A stretch of DNA of 64,000 bases from Bedellia somnulentella (lineage: Eukaryota > Arthropoda > Insecta > Lepidoptera > Bedelliidae): assembly GCA_963576735.1 (NCBI GenBank), contig OY755190.1, forward strand, positions 2,845,695 through 2,909,694. The letters are read 5' to 3'. The translations under genes and the position numbers were made by a program. Position 1 is the stretch's first letter; each line of letters begins with the position of its first letter. The notes under the pieces are model-generated. The model saw only the letters and a list, made by a program, of their open reading frames with translations. It was not told the DNA's origin and ran no database searches. Below are positions 62,185 through 64,000 of the stretch, piece after piece.

Positions 62185-62350
62185 TAATAATAAGATTTTA
62201 TTTGCCTCTTTTAAATACAGAACTACATAAACAACATGAGAAAAACACAAAAAGACAAAATGGTTTAGAGCTCGGTCTATTCACTGTAAGCGGATAGCGC
62301 CGATTTTCAGCTCTGACCATGACTTAAAGCTAACTTAAAAACTAACTTAA
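62185..62350 (-). mobile_element. LINE 3' end (type H)
   Basis: TTTTATTTGCCTCTTTTAAA and GCGCCGATTTTCAGCTCTGA resemble 32.6-32.85 kb. Followed by an (AC)n-rich stretch to 62455. Confidence 0.45.
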
Positions 62351-62561
62351 GACTAAGTGCACGAACACAGATGCACACACATACACAGATACATCAATCC
62401 TTACACACACATGCATTCATGCAAGCATTCTACATACACACACACACACACAATCACATAAGCATTTGAATTTAAATAAAGATTAAATATGTAAATCTCT
62501 ACCAGTGTAGCTTAATGGAATTTTATGAAATCTATGTGAGATTTTGTAGCAATGACAGACA

Positions 62562-62741
62562 TACATAATACCCATACATATATACTCACGGCTAAAAATA
62601 TCAGAACGGGTCAACCAGAGCTTCTTATTTTTGAAATACTTTTAAATTTCTTAGCTGGTTTTAGAAATTGAGTTGAAGTGATTGAAAAATATTGGATTGT
62701 TGTAGATGGCTCGCTAGCCACATCGCCCAACATACATACAT
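62562..62741 (-). mobile_element. SINE-A, diverged; target of a second SINE-A
   Basis: ATACTCACGGCTAAAAATAT to TAGCCACATCGCCCAAC. It ends inside its own core because the next SINE-A inserted there. Confidence 0.65.
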
Positions 62742-62963
62742 ATACTCACGGCTATATTTCCCTAGGAGGGGTAGCCAGAGCTAAGGAATTATAAATTCCT
62801 CAGCCACTTTTGGAAGGGAAAAGATGGTAAAAATAAAGGTTTTTGGTGATGGGTCTCCAACCGCATCGCCCAAAAATCCAATAAAAGCCCCAATACCCTT
62901 AGTCGCCTCTTACGACACCCTTGGGTAGAAAGGGATAGCGACATTCTAAGCCGGCACTACATC
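62742..62963 (-). mobile_element. SINE-A inserted in SINE-A, 12-bp TSD
   Basis: ACATACATATACTCACGGCT (about 62730) to AAGCCGGCACT. ACATCGCCCAAC flanks both ends and is itself SINE-A core sequence of the older copy. Confidence 0.85.
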
Positions 62964-63510
62964 GCCCAACAAACAATTAAAGTACTTTTATTACACGGAT
63001 AATATGCGATTACTACTAATCTTTTAAAACTACCTTTCTGACGTAACTCATATATAGTAACGTATGCAAGTCGATGTCATGCCAGAGACAACAAAAATCC
63101 AATGAATTTTCCTTCGAATCTTTTGTGAACAATTCCGGATGAATACAATAAAATTTGTCATCTGCATTCTTACAAAATAAATGTAAAAATGGGGTAGTAA
63201 AACAATATTGTGATCAACGCGATGCACTATTTGCAATCAATACCAGAGGAGTTTCCAGTTATTCTACAATCCCCTGTTGCCTTGGTAACGGGGCGTGGTG
63301 TAATGCTATTGTTGATTTATTTACGTCACGTTCTATTTGCTTCAGAAGCGAGAAATTGATGCCCGTAGGAGTTATGCTGCCCTGGTAGAGATAGTTCTTG
63401 GTATTTCGAAAATACCTCTTCCATTTGTTGTTGTTTTGCTAAGAAAATGAGTGCTTCTCAGAAATTTACTTAGAAACAGACATTTATTAACAAAATGTTT
63501 GTTAAAGAAA
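62964..63510. other. Intergenic DNA
   Basis: The 77-codon ORF at 63155-63388 has no recognised motif. Confidence 0.4.
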
Positions 63511-63748
63511 ACTGTGTAGTGTCAGCTTAGAAAAGCACTACCCCATTTCTTCCGGTAGGTGTACGTAAGAGGCGACTAACGGTATTGGGGCTTTAAAGGG
63601 ATTTTTGGGTGATGCGGTTGGACACCCATCACCAACAACCTTTATTTTACCATCAACTTTCCAAAGGTGGCTAAGGAATTTCTCATTCCTTAGCTCTGGC
63701 TACCCCATCTAGGCATTTATAGCCGTGAGTATGTGTATGTATGTATGT
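63511..63748 (+). mobile_element. SINE-A, full length
   Basis: ACTGTGTAGTGTCAGCTTAG to GCCGTGAGTATGTGTATG; a short gap removes CTTTTCCCCACT. Confidence 0.88.
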
Positions 63749-64000
63749 TTAAATATGTACGTTCAGTCGTTATATATCGACTATCACTGCTGTATGTTTG
63801 AAAATAGAAAAATATCACACGTTCCGCTTGCGAGAGTACTCAAAACTAAAGTAAAATTATGTTCGAAAACTCGAAGTTTAGAATTGGTTTATTATTTTAA
63901 TTTAAATAACTTGATAGAGTGATTTTTTTGTATTAGTTTGTAACCTCTGCAACAGTTATAGTAAGCAATTCAATTCATGTAATGTAAAACGTCTTTAAAC
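63749..64000. other. AT-rich intergenic DNA
   Basis: Nothing recognised. Confidence 0.4.

Noticed and set aside
63155..63388. 77-codon ORF as a small host gene
   Set aside because: No motif, signal peptide or homologous copy; length is within chance for this window.

Overview
The window is a transposon-dense, AT-rich (roughly two-thirds A+T by eye) stretch of an animal nuclear genome, almost certainly a butterfly or moth. The evidence is the repeat content: dozens of copies of a short retroposon ending in (GTAT)n whose last bases match an RTE-type LINE; a tRNA-headed SINE ending in (TTATG)n; Jockey/CR1-type LINEs; a LINE 3' end with a (CAT)n tail, a type common in lepidopteran genomes; and Helitrons with canonical A|TC...CTAG|T ends. 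I recognise no host protein-coding gene, no functional tRNA, rRNA or CRISPR array. Every long ORF that I can interpret belongs to a mobile element. No search could be run, so family names rest on motifs and on cross-matching copies inside the window.

Families named here for convenience. SINE-A: about 245 bp, 5' head GCYGTGTAGTGYCGGCTTAG, 3' end GCCGTGAGTATATGTATG plus (GTAT)n, over 40 copies on both strands. SINE-B: about 355 bp, tRNA-like head, 3' end TTCGGCGTGAACGTTTATG plus (TTATG)n. Element C: a tRNA-like core, sometimes flanked by an inverted copy of its own tail. Element D: a second tRNA-headed SINE. E and H: LINE 3'-UTR ends.

Layout. 0-6 kb: SINE-A copies and a LINE on the minus strand with a C2H2 finger, a YLDD reverse transcriptase and an R2-type restriction-like endonuclease, split by a 446-bp inverted-repeat element. 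6-13 kb: SINE-A/B copies, a SINE-RTE composite, a LINE fragment broken by a SINE-B and an element C, and MITE-like elements. 13-18.4 kb: a frameshifted APE-type LINE (minus) and an RTE 3' half (plus). 18.5-27 kb: a foldback element, nested SINE-B/C, a Helitron and a local direct duplication in which one copy is an empty site for two insertions. 27-40 kb: SINEs, a second remnant of the restriction-endonuclease LINE, and a 277-bp near-perfect inverted repeat. 40.5-42.8 kb: a 5'-truncated LINE with an intact RT ORF. 43-51 kb: MITE, SINEs, a degraded LINE cut by a second Helitron. 51-57 kb: nested SINEs and a GC-rich ORF1-only LINE derivative with an intact 411-codon ORF. 57-64 kb: a Ginger-like TGT...ACA element with a coding relic, palindromic element C copies, and SINE-in-SINE insertion.

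The parts work together only as a retroposition ecology: SINE-A, and probably SINE-B, appear to borrow the 3' recognition end of an RTE LINE whose own copies are present but all truncated. Target-site duplications let the order of many insertions be read directly.
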